In this document: positions 53,831-64,000 of the stretch, in pieces | How the letters are laid out: every line of letters begins with the position of its first letter | Position numbering within the stretch: position 1 is the stretch's first letter | Source: Limnanthes douglasii subsp. nivea | Lineage: Eukaryota > Streptophyta > Magnoliopsida > Brassicales > Limnanthaceae | Direction of reading: 5' to 3' | Assembly: GCA_036936605.1 (NCBI GenBank) | Contig: JAUPFV010000002.1 | Coordinates: forward strand, 167,347,739 to 167,411,738 | DNA: 64,000 nt | Notes under the pieces: model-generated | The model's input: the letters and a program-made list of their open reading frames with translations, nothing else | Database searches by the model: none | What the model was told of the DNA's origin: nothing | Program-made: the position numbers and the translations under genes

Positions 53831-55040
53831 TGATTTTTTTTTTATAAATATTTTTTATAAAAAAAAATTAATTTTTTATAAGTTTATGAACTTTAAACTA
53901 TTTAAAAAAAACTCTATATATAGGATTTCACACTAATATTTATAAAAAAATAAAAAAAATTATATAAATAGGAAATTCGAACTATTATTTAAAAAACAAA
54001 TTATAACTATATAAATAGATTTTTCGAACTATTAGTTTTTAAATTATTTTAGTACTTTTATGAAAAAGAAAATATTAAATTCTCTAGATTATTGAAAGAA
54101 ATTTTATATTATTAACTCTTCCTTTTTTCTTGTTTATTCAAAGAAATTTTATATTATTAACAAGTTAATTTGGACATTTGTGCGGATGCCACTAGCTAGT
54201 TTTATTTAACTAGCCGTCGCGGAACCTCATGATATATTTGTAAACAAATTAATGCTATAATTCGTTCTCATAGTTCGTATTATCGAATCATATTTCTTGC
54301 TTTTATGATAAAGCATTGATTACTTATTTAATTACTAATAAAATATAAAACTAGTTTCTTTACACTAAACTGAACATTTGATAAAACGAATCATATTTCT
54401 TGCTTTAATTACTTATTTGATTACTTATAAGCGAATCATATTTCTTGCTTTTTTATTTAATTACTTATGATAAAATGAATCATCTTTTCTTATTATTTTT
54501 TTCTTTTTTATTATTAAAATCACAATTTTTGGGTTTTAGTTATATGAATGAAAGTTTAAATTTTATTTGAATTTTATACAATTATTTACGATTATATAAT
54601 TTACGATATCTTGTTTAAGACAATATAATTAGATGTATATATTTTATTTAATATCTATCTAATATTAAATAAAATATCTTAAATACATAAATATAATCAA
54701 ACATATCAAAATCAAATTACAATTATTTTTTTAGAATGTAATGTAATTGCTTGATTATAAAATTTCGATTAAAATGATAACATATTTAAATTAAAATACA
54801 TGAAATAACATAATTAACTCGTTTATATGCTATATATCTCAATTATTGAAATTAGATTTAATTAACACTTACAAATTAATTTTAAATAACATTATAAAAT
54901 ATTTTGATAAACGGTTCATAAATGGTTTGTCTGGTTGTTTGACTGCAAAACTGGACCATTAGAACCCGCCATAACCGCAAACCGTGGTTCTGATTTAAAT
55001 AGTTCCGATGATTCGCGGTTCAAACCATTTGACACCCCTG
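53831..55040. other. AT-rich right part of hAT 2, no gene
   Basis: An isolated relic of the ctagctagtt/aactagccg palindrome lies near 54,190-54,222. Repeated gcgaatcatatttcttgctt phrases lie at 54,280-54,480. 54,600-55,040 matches the left end of hAT 1 in inverted orientation, down to the TIR. Confidence 0.65.
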
Positions 55041-55048
55041 CATGTAAG
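55041..55048. repeat. Right 8 bp TSD of hAT 2
   Basis: catgtaag; the left copy is cctgtaag at 51,571-51,578 (7 of 8 identical). Confidence 0.8.
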
Positions 55049-55214
55049 CTTCTTATTCCTAATCAAAACTAATCATATATTACATCTTCCATCTTCCACA
55101 GAGATCCACATAAACCATAATCACAACCTTTTGAATTCATATCTAAAACAACTGCAATAGTAAAACTGTAAAAGTAACAAAACACATCAAGTTTAGTTTA
55201 GAGTGAGTCTCGTT

Positions 55215-55216
<2 letters not shown>

Positions 55217-55263
<47 letters not shown>

Positions 55264-55281
55264 AATCATTGTAATTGTTGA

Positions 55282-55323
<42 letters not shown>

Positions 55324-55324
55324 T

Positions 55325-55360
<36 letters not shown>
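55217..55360 (+). pseudogene. 18S rRNA fragment (3' region), 144 nt
   Basis: Begins ggccgacaggcccgggtaat and ends ccctttgtacacaccgcccg, a highly conserved part near the 3' end of plant 18S rRNA. By comparison with the sequence I know, about four transitions have accumulated (for example gataaatcattg for gatagatcattg). It is followed by an A/G-rich run. It is not a functional rRNA gene. Confidence 0.92.
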
Positions 55361-55393
55361 AAAAAAAGAAAAAAGAAAAAAGAAAGCCCCTAA

Positions 55394-55631
55394 GGGGGTA
55401 GCCGAGTTGGTTGAGTATGACATTCTTATAACCAAAAGGTCATGAGTTCGAGTCCCTCTACATACGCTTTCTCGGCTGAGCCTGCCACCTTGTGTGGTTT
55501 ACCTTTTGGCGTTGGTTTGCAGGCTATCGCGTCAGACTGAGGGTTTACCCTGTGGCGCACTCATTGCACTCTGAGTAGCGGCTGCGGATTCCCTCCTTAA
55601 AAAAAATTAAATTAAAAATAAAATAAAAAAA
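55394..55631 (+). mobile_element. tRNA-derived SINE, copy 1
   Basis: It starts gggggtagccgagttggttg with a pol III A box (tagccgagttgg), followed by a B box (gagttcgagtcc) about 40 bp on. The body contains tttctcggctgagcctgcc and ctctgagtagcggctgcgg and ends in an A-rich tail. The tRNA-like head with boxes A and B is seen directly; the family name is not known to me. Confidence 0.85.
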
Positions 55632-55789
55632 GAGTGAGTCTCGTTTTAAACTTTAAGTTTAGTTTAGAGTGAGTCTCGTTTTAAACTTTCATATGGAACA
55701 TGGTATCAGATTGAAGCTTTCACCTGTCGTAGCCAACTGTTTCATTTTCATGCTTTGATCTTTCATACTCAAACAATGTTTATATAGAA

Positions 55790-56290
55790 ATAAGAAATAG
55801 TAAGTAATTATTGTTTGAATCGTTTAATGGTGTCCATACTTTTGATTTAGATATCAGGAGTCTATTTTTTATGTAGATCTATTGCAGATATGGAAATTTT
55901 ATTTTGTACGCGTATCTCTGAGATATTATATTGTAAATTTGCAAGTTTTTTTTTTTATTTCCTATGGTTATAGATTTCTTACTTGCTTGAGAACCGATGT
56001 AGTTATATTTTTCAAAAGAAAAAAATAAAAACTCTTGAAAAACTTGTGAAAAACCCACATTAGAGAAAAACAAAAAGTTAGTTTCTTGCATTTGAGGGGG
56101 TAGCCGAGTTGGTTGAGTATGGTATACTTGTGACCAAATGTCATGAGTTCGAGTCCCTCTACATACGTTTTCTCGGCTGATCCTGTCACCTTGTGCGCAC
56201 TCATTGCACTCTGAGTAGCGGTTGCGGATTCCCTTCGAAAAAAAAAAGTTAGTCTCTTTAATCAAAGGTGGACTCAAAAGCGTATTTCTT
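55790..56290 (-). repeat. Probable LTR relic (partner of 58,690-59,130)
   Basis: Blocks such as ggtgtccatacttttgattta, gatgtagttatatttttcaa and aaaaacttgtgaaaaaccca parallel ggtatccatacccttgattc, gtgtagttatattctttgga and aacttgtgaaaaaccattt in the right copy, in the same order. The similarity is patchy, and SINE copy 2 interrupts it. A direct-repeat pair enclosing ~2.4 kb fits an old non-autonomous LTR element on the minus strand. Confidence 0.35.
56094..56247 (+). mobile_element. tRNA-derived SINE, copy 2 (internally deleted)
   Basis: Same head, A box, B box and tail as copy 1, but lacking about 58 bp in the body between ccttgtg and gcgcactcattgc. It is flanked by agttagtttctt and agttagtctctt, a plausible target duplication. 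It inserted into an LTR-like relic. Confidence 0.85.
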
Positions 56291-58674
56291 AAAAGATTTA
56301 GGGATTTTCTATCTATTTATATGAAAGCTATAGTTTATATAAAACGAATTATTTTAATTGTATTAATAAATTAATATATATATATATATATATATATATT
56401 TTAATTCAATTGCTTATTAAAAAAATATTTATGTTCATAAATGATTTTGGAGTTTTCAAATCTTAGTATAATCTCAAATGAATTAAAGGAGTGTGTTTCA
56501 TATGCTTTATTTTTATTTCTTTTATATAAGAAATTAGATGCCATTACTATATTGAATGCTATAAAAATGTAACAAATTTTATCCCCATAAAATATGCACG
56601 TCTAAATTACATTTTAACACCCATATATCATATGAAGTCATAAATTTTAAATAAACTCCTTAATTGTCAAAATTTGTTTTATGTCATCATGGGATGCTGG
56701 AAATTTAATATTGGATGACCAATATTATATGTACAATGGTCAATCCTGATGATCACTTAAGTATTCACTTAAGATGATTTTATACTTATCATAAATTAAC
56801 CATGACCATACAACAAGAGTTCAATTGCCAAAACATATCAACTCTTTTGCACCTCATAAACTTCCAAATGAGCCTTGAGATATTTGCTTAAAAAACTCAT
56901 CTTAAATCAACTCAAGCAGACTAGAGGTTTGTTGTTTCTTTAGCATGCCATAAACCAATTGAATTACCAAGAATAATCTTTATTATTCTTGGCTTCTTAA
57001 TACAAAATACACCTCACTTATTAATTTACGAATTAACAGAAATTTTTAATAGCACGCAACATATCAAAGTAACTTATGAAATAATATGACAAAAAACTCT
57101 AGAACTGAATCTATTTCCACTATATCTACTCCGACTGAATTAATAAAATTCATAATTCTATACTTAGTTATCTCAAAACCAAAAAATATTTTAACTTTGA
57201 TAGATTATGATATAAAGAGACACTTAAAGTTAATATCATAATGAAACAAGTGCTCACTATCATGAAATACGACATCATGCAACAAGTGCTCACCATCATG
57301 AAATACGTGTGATATTTTTTTGTATAAGAAATCCTACACACACAACAACCATTCCCTAAGTTGTGAGGCCCTAAAATAATTTTCGTTTATGACTCCCATT
57401 GCATTGCTCAATAGATGATATTTCCAGGGTTGCCAATCAATCCCAAGGAATTAGTACCTGAATTCTCCCGCAAACTCTTTTATTTTCATGAGTTTTCTCA
57501 TAAAAGCACACTAGGTCACTTGGGGTGTTTGAAGCAGTTTATCTTACTAAATAAAACCTAAATTTATCGTACCATAATATAGTTTGAGTGTTTGAAGTAG
57601 TTTAAGGATGTGATATATCCCATCTAGTGCTTATAGTCTGGAAGGAGATGAATACCAATAAAAAAATCCATTTACCTAAAATAAATAGTCCATGGGCATG
57701 TAGGTCATCACTATATACGTCCAAGAATCCAAGTGCCATCAGCAGTATATAATTACATCCCATCTAGTGACTATATATTGATAAAATCTAGATGTTTTCT
57801 AATGCGCACATAATATGATCACATAATTGTGAACCCTAAACAAATATCACAACATCCAAACATGACAAATACTTGAAAAAATAAGATAACCTAAATATAC
57901 AAAATACCATATTAAAAATATGACGTTCTATCATATATATATATATATATACATAACCGTACTAAACATACTTTTAAGCATTCGTACATACTTTGGATAT
58001 TTTAAATATCTTAATCGGTTGGTTGCTCCTCTATATGCGGTATGTGCAAAGAAAAATATAATTAAAATGAAATTACACCTACTGCAGTTCTGGGGTTTAA
58101 CCGCTAGGTTATTAAAAAAGTAACTAAATGGTCATATATATATATATATATTTGAATTTTGAATAAAATAAAAATAATAATCACCTCAATTAGATAACCG
58201 AATACCAAGTTATGGATTTCTAAAGTAAGATACCTATAACTGAAACTGTCAGACGAATTCGTCGAGACCACATCGGGCATGATCACGATGAATTGAAGTT
58301 TGCCACAAAGACTATGATGTTGGTTGTGACGAGCTAACCTGTACTAATTTAGCCGCGGTGACCACTCTTTGAACGTGGAAAACTCTATAATTTTAGAAAA
58401 TTTAAAACCCTCATAAATCGAGTTAGGTTTGCATCCTAGATTTTTCAAAAACAAAATGGACTTGCACATAAACATAAAAAAATAACATTTATGTGCCCTC
58501 GATCACATGAAACACAGTTCATAATATGTGATTCTATGTTCTCTATCACCTACTTCATGCATGTAATAAATTTAATTACTAAAAGGTTTTTCTCTCAACT
58601 GAATAAATCAAAAAATTGGATTTTGGGAGACTTAACTCCACATATGTTATCCATACACAATAAGAATCAAATGT
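56291..58674. other. Non-coding DNA between the two LTR-like relics
   Basis: No gag or pol is recognisable. (AT)n runs occur at about 56,376-56,398, 57,933-57,951 and 58,134-58,152. A 16 bp phrase with catcatgaaatac is duplicated near 57,260-57,305. Confidence 0.5.
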
Positions 58675-58689
58675 GGCTCTTATACCACT
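58675..58689 (-). promoter_or_regulatory. Primer-binding-site-like sequence (initiator tRNA-Met)
   Basis: ggctcttataccact is the reverse complement of agtggtataagagcc. It matches the usual plant site tggtatcagagcc at 12 of 13 positions, directly next to the LTR-like end TGTTAGA. Confidence 0.5.
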
Positions 58690-59130
58690 TGTTAGATCCT
58701 ATAAATTGTTCAAGGGTATCCATACCCTTGATTCAAACACTAGAAATCTATGTAGAAATAATAATACAAATAGGAGATATGAAAGACTTATTGTTTGTCA
58801 TATCTATTGAATACTTATGTGAATTACAACGAAAGATTTTATTTATTCTTGTTTGGGAGAGAGAGATGCTGGTTATGGATGTTCTATTGATTTGAGAAAT
58901 AGTGTAGTTATATTCTTTGGAGGAAAATAATATACAATTGTGAAAAACTTGTGAAAAACCATTTAATAGAAAAAAGAGGAAATAATTTACTTAATGTCCG
59001 TGATAGATTCTCCACCAATACAGACCGTAAACGTGATTAGGCTTGAAGCTCAATATTTAATTATTGGATTAAAAGACCCTCTCTCGAGATACAACTCAAC
59101 CCAACCAGTAACCATACTTTATTTGTAACA
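58690..59130 (-). repeat. Putative LTR relic with TGTTA...TAACA ends
   Basis: 441 bp from tgttagatcctat to atttgtaaca. The adjoining primer-site-like sequence places the inside of the element to the left, so the element would run on the minus strand. Confidence 0.4.
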
Positions 59131-60980
59131 CCATAAGATTAAATAATTATATTTAATAAATAATAATATTATTATTTGTTGGTGATAGTGACAGAATCAA
59201 GAATCAAAACAAAGCGGAGCGAAACAATATTTTATATAATTCATTGAATAGTTTAGCAATCTTCAGATAAGAATTGATTACAAAGTTTTTCCATATATTG
59301 GAATCATAGTAGAATAGTTTCATTATAATTTTTTTGAATACATATCTCTCATTATATACAACGAAAAGGTCGTTCATTTAAATGTTTTCAATTCTATTTC
59401 ACAAGTTCATCTCCATAATCTCATTGTAGAATATACTTTTTCAACTCGTGTTGTAGTAACAAAAAATATTAATGTCAATTCAATCAAGAGATACACTAAT
59501 CAGAAACTTTAATGTATTTCATTAACAACTAGTATTTTAGCTAAATTTGTCAAATCTTCAATATTGGAGAACTCAGTTTTGTCAATTATATCACCAATAT
59601 ATGTTATAAGTTGAAATGTAAAAATTATCCAAATAAAATTCTTATTAACAGCCAAAATAAACTACTATCGTCGACAATTTTCTTTATTTGACAAAATAGA
59701 GTTTTTTAGCCAATGCCAATTTTGATAAGATAGGTTGAAGACGATAATAATTCACTAAGCTTTTAATATTTAGACATAAAGATATCGATAAAATCATATC
59801 CAAATAATTTATTTATTGAGTTTTTTTTGTTTTGTCTTAGTTGTAACTCTCAAAATTATATCTCATCGATTGAGGCAATCACCAATAACTTTGTTTTAGT
59901 TCGCTTTTTAGCTAATGACATATAATCTATGAGGATTTGCTTTGTTTTGTTTTATCATACTAATACTTTTCTAATTAGGTTCGATTTTCACATAATTGTT
60001 TTTTCTTTTACTAGAAAACTTACAGTCTACTAACGAGATAAATAATTATTTAGATTTTAACTCAATTAGAAAATTATGCAAACCAATAAATCTATATAAT
60101 TTGAATCACATAAACAATAAATATTGGTATCATTATCTAACATTATAAATATTTTTAATAATTAAAAAATATTTCATTATATTTTCTATTGAAAATATCC
60201 AACACTAGCCTACTAATCAAACCATGGCTCTTTCATCATAAACATAAATATTAACAAATTTTTAAACATTATTATTTCAATATTAAATAAAATATATATA
60301 TATATATATTATAAAAAAACAGTAATATTGACTAAACCATCATTTATGTTTTTTATTTTTAGATAAAATATTTTTTATTAAACGGAAAATTATGACAATA
60401 TACATTATTAATTTTTTTTGTTAAAATGAAGTTGTACATGTAGTAAAAGTATTTTCTAAAATATTATAAAATGAGGTTTTATTTTTTTTATAAATGAAAC
60501 AATTTTTATTTTATTTTATATGTATAACTGTTTAAATTTTATTTTCCGAGAAAGGTCTTCATTAATTTTCTATTATTCTAAAAATATTTACTATTTTTAG
60601 TTTTCATTGAATTAATTAAAACCTAAAATAAATTTAATAAGGAGAAGACGGTCATTTATATTTATAGGATAAATAATGTTATTTAAATTTTGATACTTTG
60701 TTTATCTTCTTCGTTTTTCATATTAATGGTGAAAACAAAATCTTATAAAATGCTTAAATTGAGGTACATGGTAAAAAAACAATCTCTTATAAGTTTATAT
60801 TGAATACATCAATGATGAAAAACAACATAAATGCACTCTTTAACAAACTTTTCTCTCTTAGTCCCTTTTTTACGTATCGATTTCTTCTTAATCACCACAA
60901 ACCCATTAACAAAGATAAAAATATCACACAATAATCTTCTTATTTCTTGTTATGTGATTCGCTAAACTCACACCAATAAC
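59131..60980. other. AT-rich intergenic DNA
   Basis: No gene, no clear repeat apart from an (AT)n run at about 60,293-60,310. Confidence 0.6.
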
Positions 60981-60984
60981 TTGA

Positions 60985-61640
60985 TGTACGAAGAAAAATC
61001 ATAATAGGCAACCAAGAACAACAGGATACAAGATAATAGTCAAGAACAAAATTAAATCTGCGAAAAAGAAAACAACACAAAACAATTATTTACCGAGTTG
61101 AGTCAATCAATCTGCATTTGGATGAGAGAGGAACTCTCCAATTTATTATCTCACAAAGTTTTATTCAAGAGAGATTCACTAAAATGAGTTACAAAAATAA
61201 TATTTTACTTCTTATCCTACTCACTTCCCTAAAAATATTATTTAAAGACTTTGTTCAAGATTTCTTTGTTTATTGAAACATATATATCTTCAAGATATAA
61301 GAGAGAATTTATAATGGTAGCTTTGTTGATCCAATAACAGAATTTTTTTTAATATCCTTTATAACTAATTATTTTACGATTACTAAGGTACCTCGTCTTT
61401 GGGACCCTCGTCTAAAATACCCTCGGTTAGATGACCATGCCTCATCTAAAACACCCTCGGCTAAATGACTCTGCTTCATCTAAAAGACCCTTTAGAAGAC
61501 CCCGCCTCATCTAAAAGACCATCAGATAGAAGACTTTACCTCATCTAAAGAACCCGCAACTAGAAGACCCTACCTCATCTTGAAGACCATCGACTAGAAG
61601 ACCTTACCTTATCTAAATTTTCAAAGACAAGTCCAACAAT
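60985..61640 (-). repeat. Probable 3' LTR of the copia element
   Basis: On the minus strand the region after the pol end begins tgttggacttgtctttg, preceded by a purine-rich gcaaggtagaaaa. It contains a tataaattc box near 61,308. The far boundary is not certain because the other LTR is outside the window. Confidence 0.45.
61390..61620. repeat. 34 bp minisatellite, about 6-7 units, in the copia LTR
   Basis: The phrase cctcatctaaaagaccctcg with variants recurs near 61,441, 61,475, 61,506, 61,540, 61,573 and 61,607. It lies early in the LTR (U3), where promoter elements are expected. Confidence 0.85.
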
Positions 61641-61713
61641 TTTCTACCTTGCCTTTAAATAAATCATGATTCCAACTTTTCAGCAACCACCTTGTTGCTC
61701 TCTCAACCTTTCT

Positions 61714-62475
61714 CTACTCTTCAATGATGTTAATTAAGTCCAAGAAATGCTTGAACTTCGCTCTAGGTAATGATTTGGTGAACATGTCTGCCATATTTTC
61801 TTCTGATGTTATTTTCTCCATCATGATTTCTTTTGTATCAATCACGTCCCTAATAAAATGCAACCGAAGATCAATATTCTTTGTCCTTTCATGATACACC
61901 TGATGATTTTCCAAATGAATGACACTTTGGTTGTCACAATGTATATTCACACATAATTTACTAATCCCTATTTCTCCAATCATACCCTTCAACCATATGA
62001 CTTCCTCAACCCCTCCTAAAAGGGTTATGTATTCGGAGTGAGTTGTTGAAAAAGCTACAACCGACTGTTGATTGGCCTTCCAAGTAACTGCTATATCGAA
62101 CAATATAAACACAAAACCCGATAAAGATTTCCTAGTGTCTATATTACATGCATAGTCCACATCCACATAATCCTCCAAAGTGTTGCTTCCTGGATACGTT
62201 AGAGTGTATTTCGGACCATCCAACAACGACCCATTCATATATCTTAACATCTATTTCAAAGCTTTCCAGTGAGCTTGGCCTAGTGGAGTGTTTACTACCT
62301 TATAATATTTCATTCTAAACCGCTCCACCACTTTCTTCAAGTAACTCTGTTGAGATAAGAAAAACTTACATTTACTCTGATCTCTTATGATATTCATCCG
62401 AAGTATCATCCTTACATTACCAAGATACTTCATCTCAAAACTCATTAAACTACTCTGAAACAAACTCCAGGCCAT
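61714..62475 (-). pseudogene. pol: Copia RT tail and RNase H
   Basis: RT tail: FEMKYLGNVRMILRMNIIRD and FFLSQQSYLKKVVERFRM. A stop at about 62,251 follows, then MLRYMNGSLLDGPKYTL and the RNase H parts VDVDYACNIDTRKSLSGFV, AFSTTHSEYI, NIHCDNQSVIHL and NMADMFTKSLP, ending at 61,714. These are the standard copia motifs (usual YLGxTxDxGL-type, DWAGD..tRkStsGy, STtEaEYia). The 178-codon RNase H part is otherwise open. Confidence 0.85.
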
Positions 62476-62830
62476 CGTCAGTTCTCAAAACTATGAGTTT
62501 AGTTCATGTTTGATTTTCTGCAAGAGTATGCCATTCTTTAAATTTTTCAAACATTTTACTATTAAAGTTACTGACATGAACCCATACCCTTCTAGAGTAA
62601 TCATCAATTCTGGTAAGGAAATATGAACCCCCCCATGATTAAAAGCACACGATGGACTCTAAAGATCCGAGTGAACATACTCAAATGGCCTACTAGACTT
62701 TTGGACTCCTACCCCAAAATTCACCTTGTGTTGTTTTCCTAGTGTGCAATTATCGTAAAACTCTACTTTGTTCAATTTTTCTTTTCATAAGAAATCTTGT
62801 TTAGCTAATTAAATTAAACCTTCTCACTGA
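62440..62830 (-). pseudogene. Copia integrase fragments fused to RT by deletion
   Basis: Fragments read HKVNFG, MGGFIFPYQN-like pieces and LRTDDGLEFVSE, followed within a few bases by FEMKYLG of the RT tail in another frame. The rest of integrase and most of RT, including the catalytic YVDD, are gone. Stops occur throughout. Confidence 0.65.
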
Positions 62831-63329
62831 CTTGATTCAACCTCAAATTCCATAGTTTAGTTATGTCTGCAGTTTTTATACTAGTTACTAATGTCTTAGA
62901 AATAACAGTATAACCTTCTAAAATATATAAAGTATTTATTTATACCATTTGGCTATTACTAATACACTATGAGAAATTGTCATTACTCCACATTTAACTC
63001 TAGTGCAATATCCTAAATCATCAAATATGCTAATTTAAATTAAATTTCTCTTAAATTCAAGAATATACCTCACATCATTCAAAAGGAAATCACGAGCATT
63101 AAATATTTTGAGTATGATATACCTATATCTTGAACACTACACGCCTTATTGTTACCAATGAGCACAACTCTGTTTTTTTTATTTCAAGCTATCAAAGTAT
63201 TCATTTCTTCGACAGATGTAATATGAGCATCCCGAATTCATAACCCAACTTTTCACAAGTTCCCGAGTTACCACTGTTAGTGCTCCTGCACTCTCATAAC
63301 CTTTATTTTCACTTACAAAAATCTGAGTC

Positions 63330-64000
63330 GACGAACTACCACTGACTCGTCTTTAAGGATAATCCTTCTAGAAATGACTTGGGTTATGGCAATGATAACC
63401 TTTCAGCTTTGAGATGTCACCACCAACTTTTGACTTAGACTTAGACCTCTCTTTCAGTTCAGTTTGTTCTTGCTTCTTCCCCTTGAGACATTCAGACCTT
63501 CTCCACCATCATTCTCAAACTTTAATTCTTAGAATTTTGTCAATTCTTTCGTTCTTAAAGCTGATTAGACTTCATCCAAAGTGATGGTGCCTTTTTGGCC
63601 ATAAAGCATTGTGTCTTTGAAATTCTCATATGAGCGGGATAAAGCACACATCAGGTTTAGGGCTTTGTCCTCGTCTTCCAAGTTTGCATCAATGTTCACG
63701 AAAAGATCGATAATCTTGTTAAACTCCATTAAATACTCCATTATCGACTTGGTCTCCACCATACGGTAGAAATACAGTTGTTGTTTTAGAAACTTCCTAT
63801 GTACTAATGACTTGGTCATATACAGTGAGTCACATTTTGACCATATAGACAAAACAAACGTTCTTTAACTACTTCTTTCAGAACCTTGTCCCTGAGGCAC
63901 AAGATAATGACATTTATATCCTTATCATTCATCTCGATCTTCTTTGTCGGTAAAGGATGTGATGACATTTGTGTCTCTCCTAGTAACGCTTCAACACATT
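63330..64000 (-). pseudogene. gag: Copia gag (partial at window edge)
   Basis: At the edge the frame reads EALLGETQMSSHPLPTKK and INVIILCLRDKVLKEVVKE. Then 63,852-63,565 reads LYMTKSLVHRKFLKQQLYFY, MEYLMEFNKIIDLFVNID, EDEDKALNLMCAL and DTMLYGQKGTITLDEV. This is the typical UBN2-type gag of Tork-like copia elements. A zinc-knuckle relic (GYHCHN) lies near 63,390. A frameshift separates the edge part from the 95-codon frame. Confidence 0.8.

Larger units (their letters stand above)
51579..55040 (-). mobile_element. hAT DNA transposon 2, 3,462 bp, inverted relative to hAT 1
   Basis: The left end TAGGGGTGGCAAATGG and the right end (reverse complement CAGGGGTGTCAAATGG) are inverted repeats. They are flanked by cctgtaag and catgtaag, 8 bp differing at one base. 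Its subterminal motifs, AT-rich repeats, promoter module and far-end DNA all match hAT 1 in inverted order. It has no transposase; the only ORF (52,820-53,320) is unrelated to that of hAT 1. It is a non-autonomous relative. Confidence 0.85.
55201..55647 (+). mobile_element. Chimeric retrotransposed unit: 18S rRNA fragment plus SINE
   Basis: gagtgagtctcgtttt occurs directly before the 18S fragment (55,201-55,216) and again directly after the SINE A-tail (55,632-55,647). One duplication therefore encloses 18S fragment, A-rich linker, SINE and A-tail. This fits a single LINE-driven insertion with template switching. A third copy of the same 16 bp at 55,667-55,682 belongs to a 35 bp tandem duplication of flanking DNA and slightly weakens the argument. 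Confidence 0.7.
61641..64000 (-). mobile_element. Ty1/copia retrotransposon, deleted and degenerate, runs off the right edge
   Basis: From right to left on the minus strand: gag (from beyond 64,000 to about 63,330), short integrase pieces (62,480-62,820), the tail of RT and RNase H (62,475-61,714), then a probable LTR. The gag resembles Tork-type copia proteins. Large deletions and stops make it inactive. Confidence 0.8.

Noticed and set aside
36427..55040. One very large hAT from the far-left to the far-right TIR
   Set aside because: The flanking 8-mers do not match each other (ataagaat vs catgtaag), whereas each end pairs perfectly or nearly so with an inner end. There are therefore two separate elements.
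55217..55360. Functional 18S rRNA gene
   Set aside because: Only 144 nt are present, with substitutions and no flanking rDNA.
55394..55480. Possible tRNA gene (A and B boxes)
   Set aside because: The sequence does not fold as a full tRNA and continues into a SINE body with an A-tail; a second copy shows the same structure.
55685..55710. Primer-binding-site-like aacatggtatcagattg on the plus strand
   Set aside because: It matches the tRNA-Met site only in part, and no convincing LTR ends just before it.
58491..58895. 134-codon plus-strand frame
   Set aside because: It runs across the primer-site-like sequence and the LTR-like end, has no domain, and looks like chance.
1..64000. CRISPR arrays, bacterial operons, riboswitches, phage genes
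   Set aside because: None seen; the window is plant nuclear DNA, and the tandem repeats present lack unique spacers of even length.

Overview
This window looks like nuclear DNA of a flowering plant, most likely a eudicot. It is AT-rich, its genes have GT-AG introns with plant-type sites, and its repeats are plant types: Ty3/gypsy elements of the Tat lineage with a second RNase H, Ty1/copia, L1-type LINEs with RNase H, hAT, a Pack-MULE and tRNA-derived SINEs. I cannot name the species. Only two ordinary host genes are convincing, a convergent pair at 19.1-20.8 kb. Most of the rest is transposable-element DNA in several age layers.

Layout. 1-2.6 kb is AT-rich spacer. 2.8-4.6 kb is a decayed plant-mobile-domain-type gene, followed by a degenerate ~166 bp tandem array (4.94-5.53 kb). 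8.2-15.7 kb is an old Tat element on the minus strand. Its pol is broken (11.98-15.69 kb), an antisense gene relic lies beyond pol (8.25-11.08 kb), and a 62 bp minisatellite lies between them. 15.69-18.27 kb is a 5'-truncated LINE. 19.06-20.81 kb holds two small acidic-protein genes facing each other, one with an N-terminal MGC lipidation signal and one with a C-terminal CaaX box. 22.0-27.83 kb is a nearly full-length but dead LINE on the minus strand. 28.9-36.4 kb is AT-rich DNA with a ~32 bp degenerate minisatellite, into which a 1,630 bp Pack-MULE inserted (32,973-34,602). The Pack-MULE has ~200 bp terminal inverted repeats (TIRs), a 9-10 bp target site duplication (TSD), and the captured 5' part of a coiled-coil gene.

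36.4-55.0 kb is a nested composite. A hAT element (36,427-51,452, TSD ataagaat) carries a BED-finger transposase remnant and a divergent second gene. The second gene was split by a 10,406 bp Tat retrotransposon (38,548-48,953, TSD tagct, 415 bp LTRs differing at 8 sites by eye). That retrotransposon has gag-pol on the plus strand and a two-exon gene on the opposite strand. A second, related hAT (51,579-55,040) sits 126 bp away in inverted orientation. It keeps the same promoter module but carries an unrelated basic-protein ORF.

55.2-59.1 kb holds a chimeric insertion (18S rRNA fragment joined to a SINE, flanked by one 16 bp duplication), a second SINE and an LTR relic. 59.1-61.0 kb is featureless AT-rich DNA. 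From ~61.0 kb to the right edge lies a Ty1/copia element on the minus strand, whose integrase is fused by deletion to the last part of its RT.

The most unusual items are the Pack-MULE, the spliced antisense gene kept at the same place with the same splice donor in two diverged Tat elements, the hAT pair with swapped cargo under one promoter module, and the 18S-SINE chimera. Identifications come from reading the sequence by eye; no database search was run.
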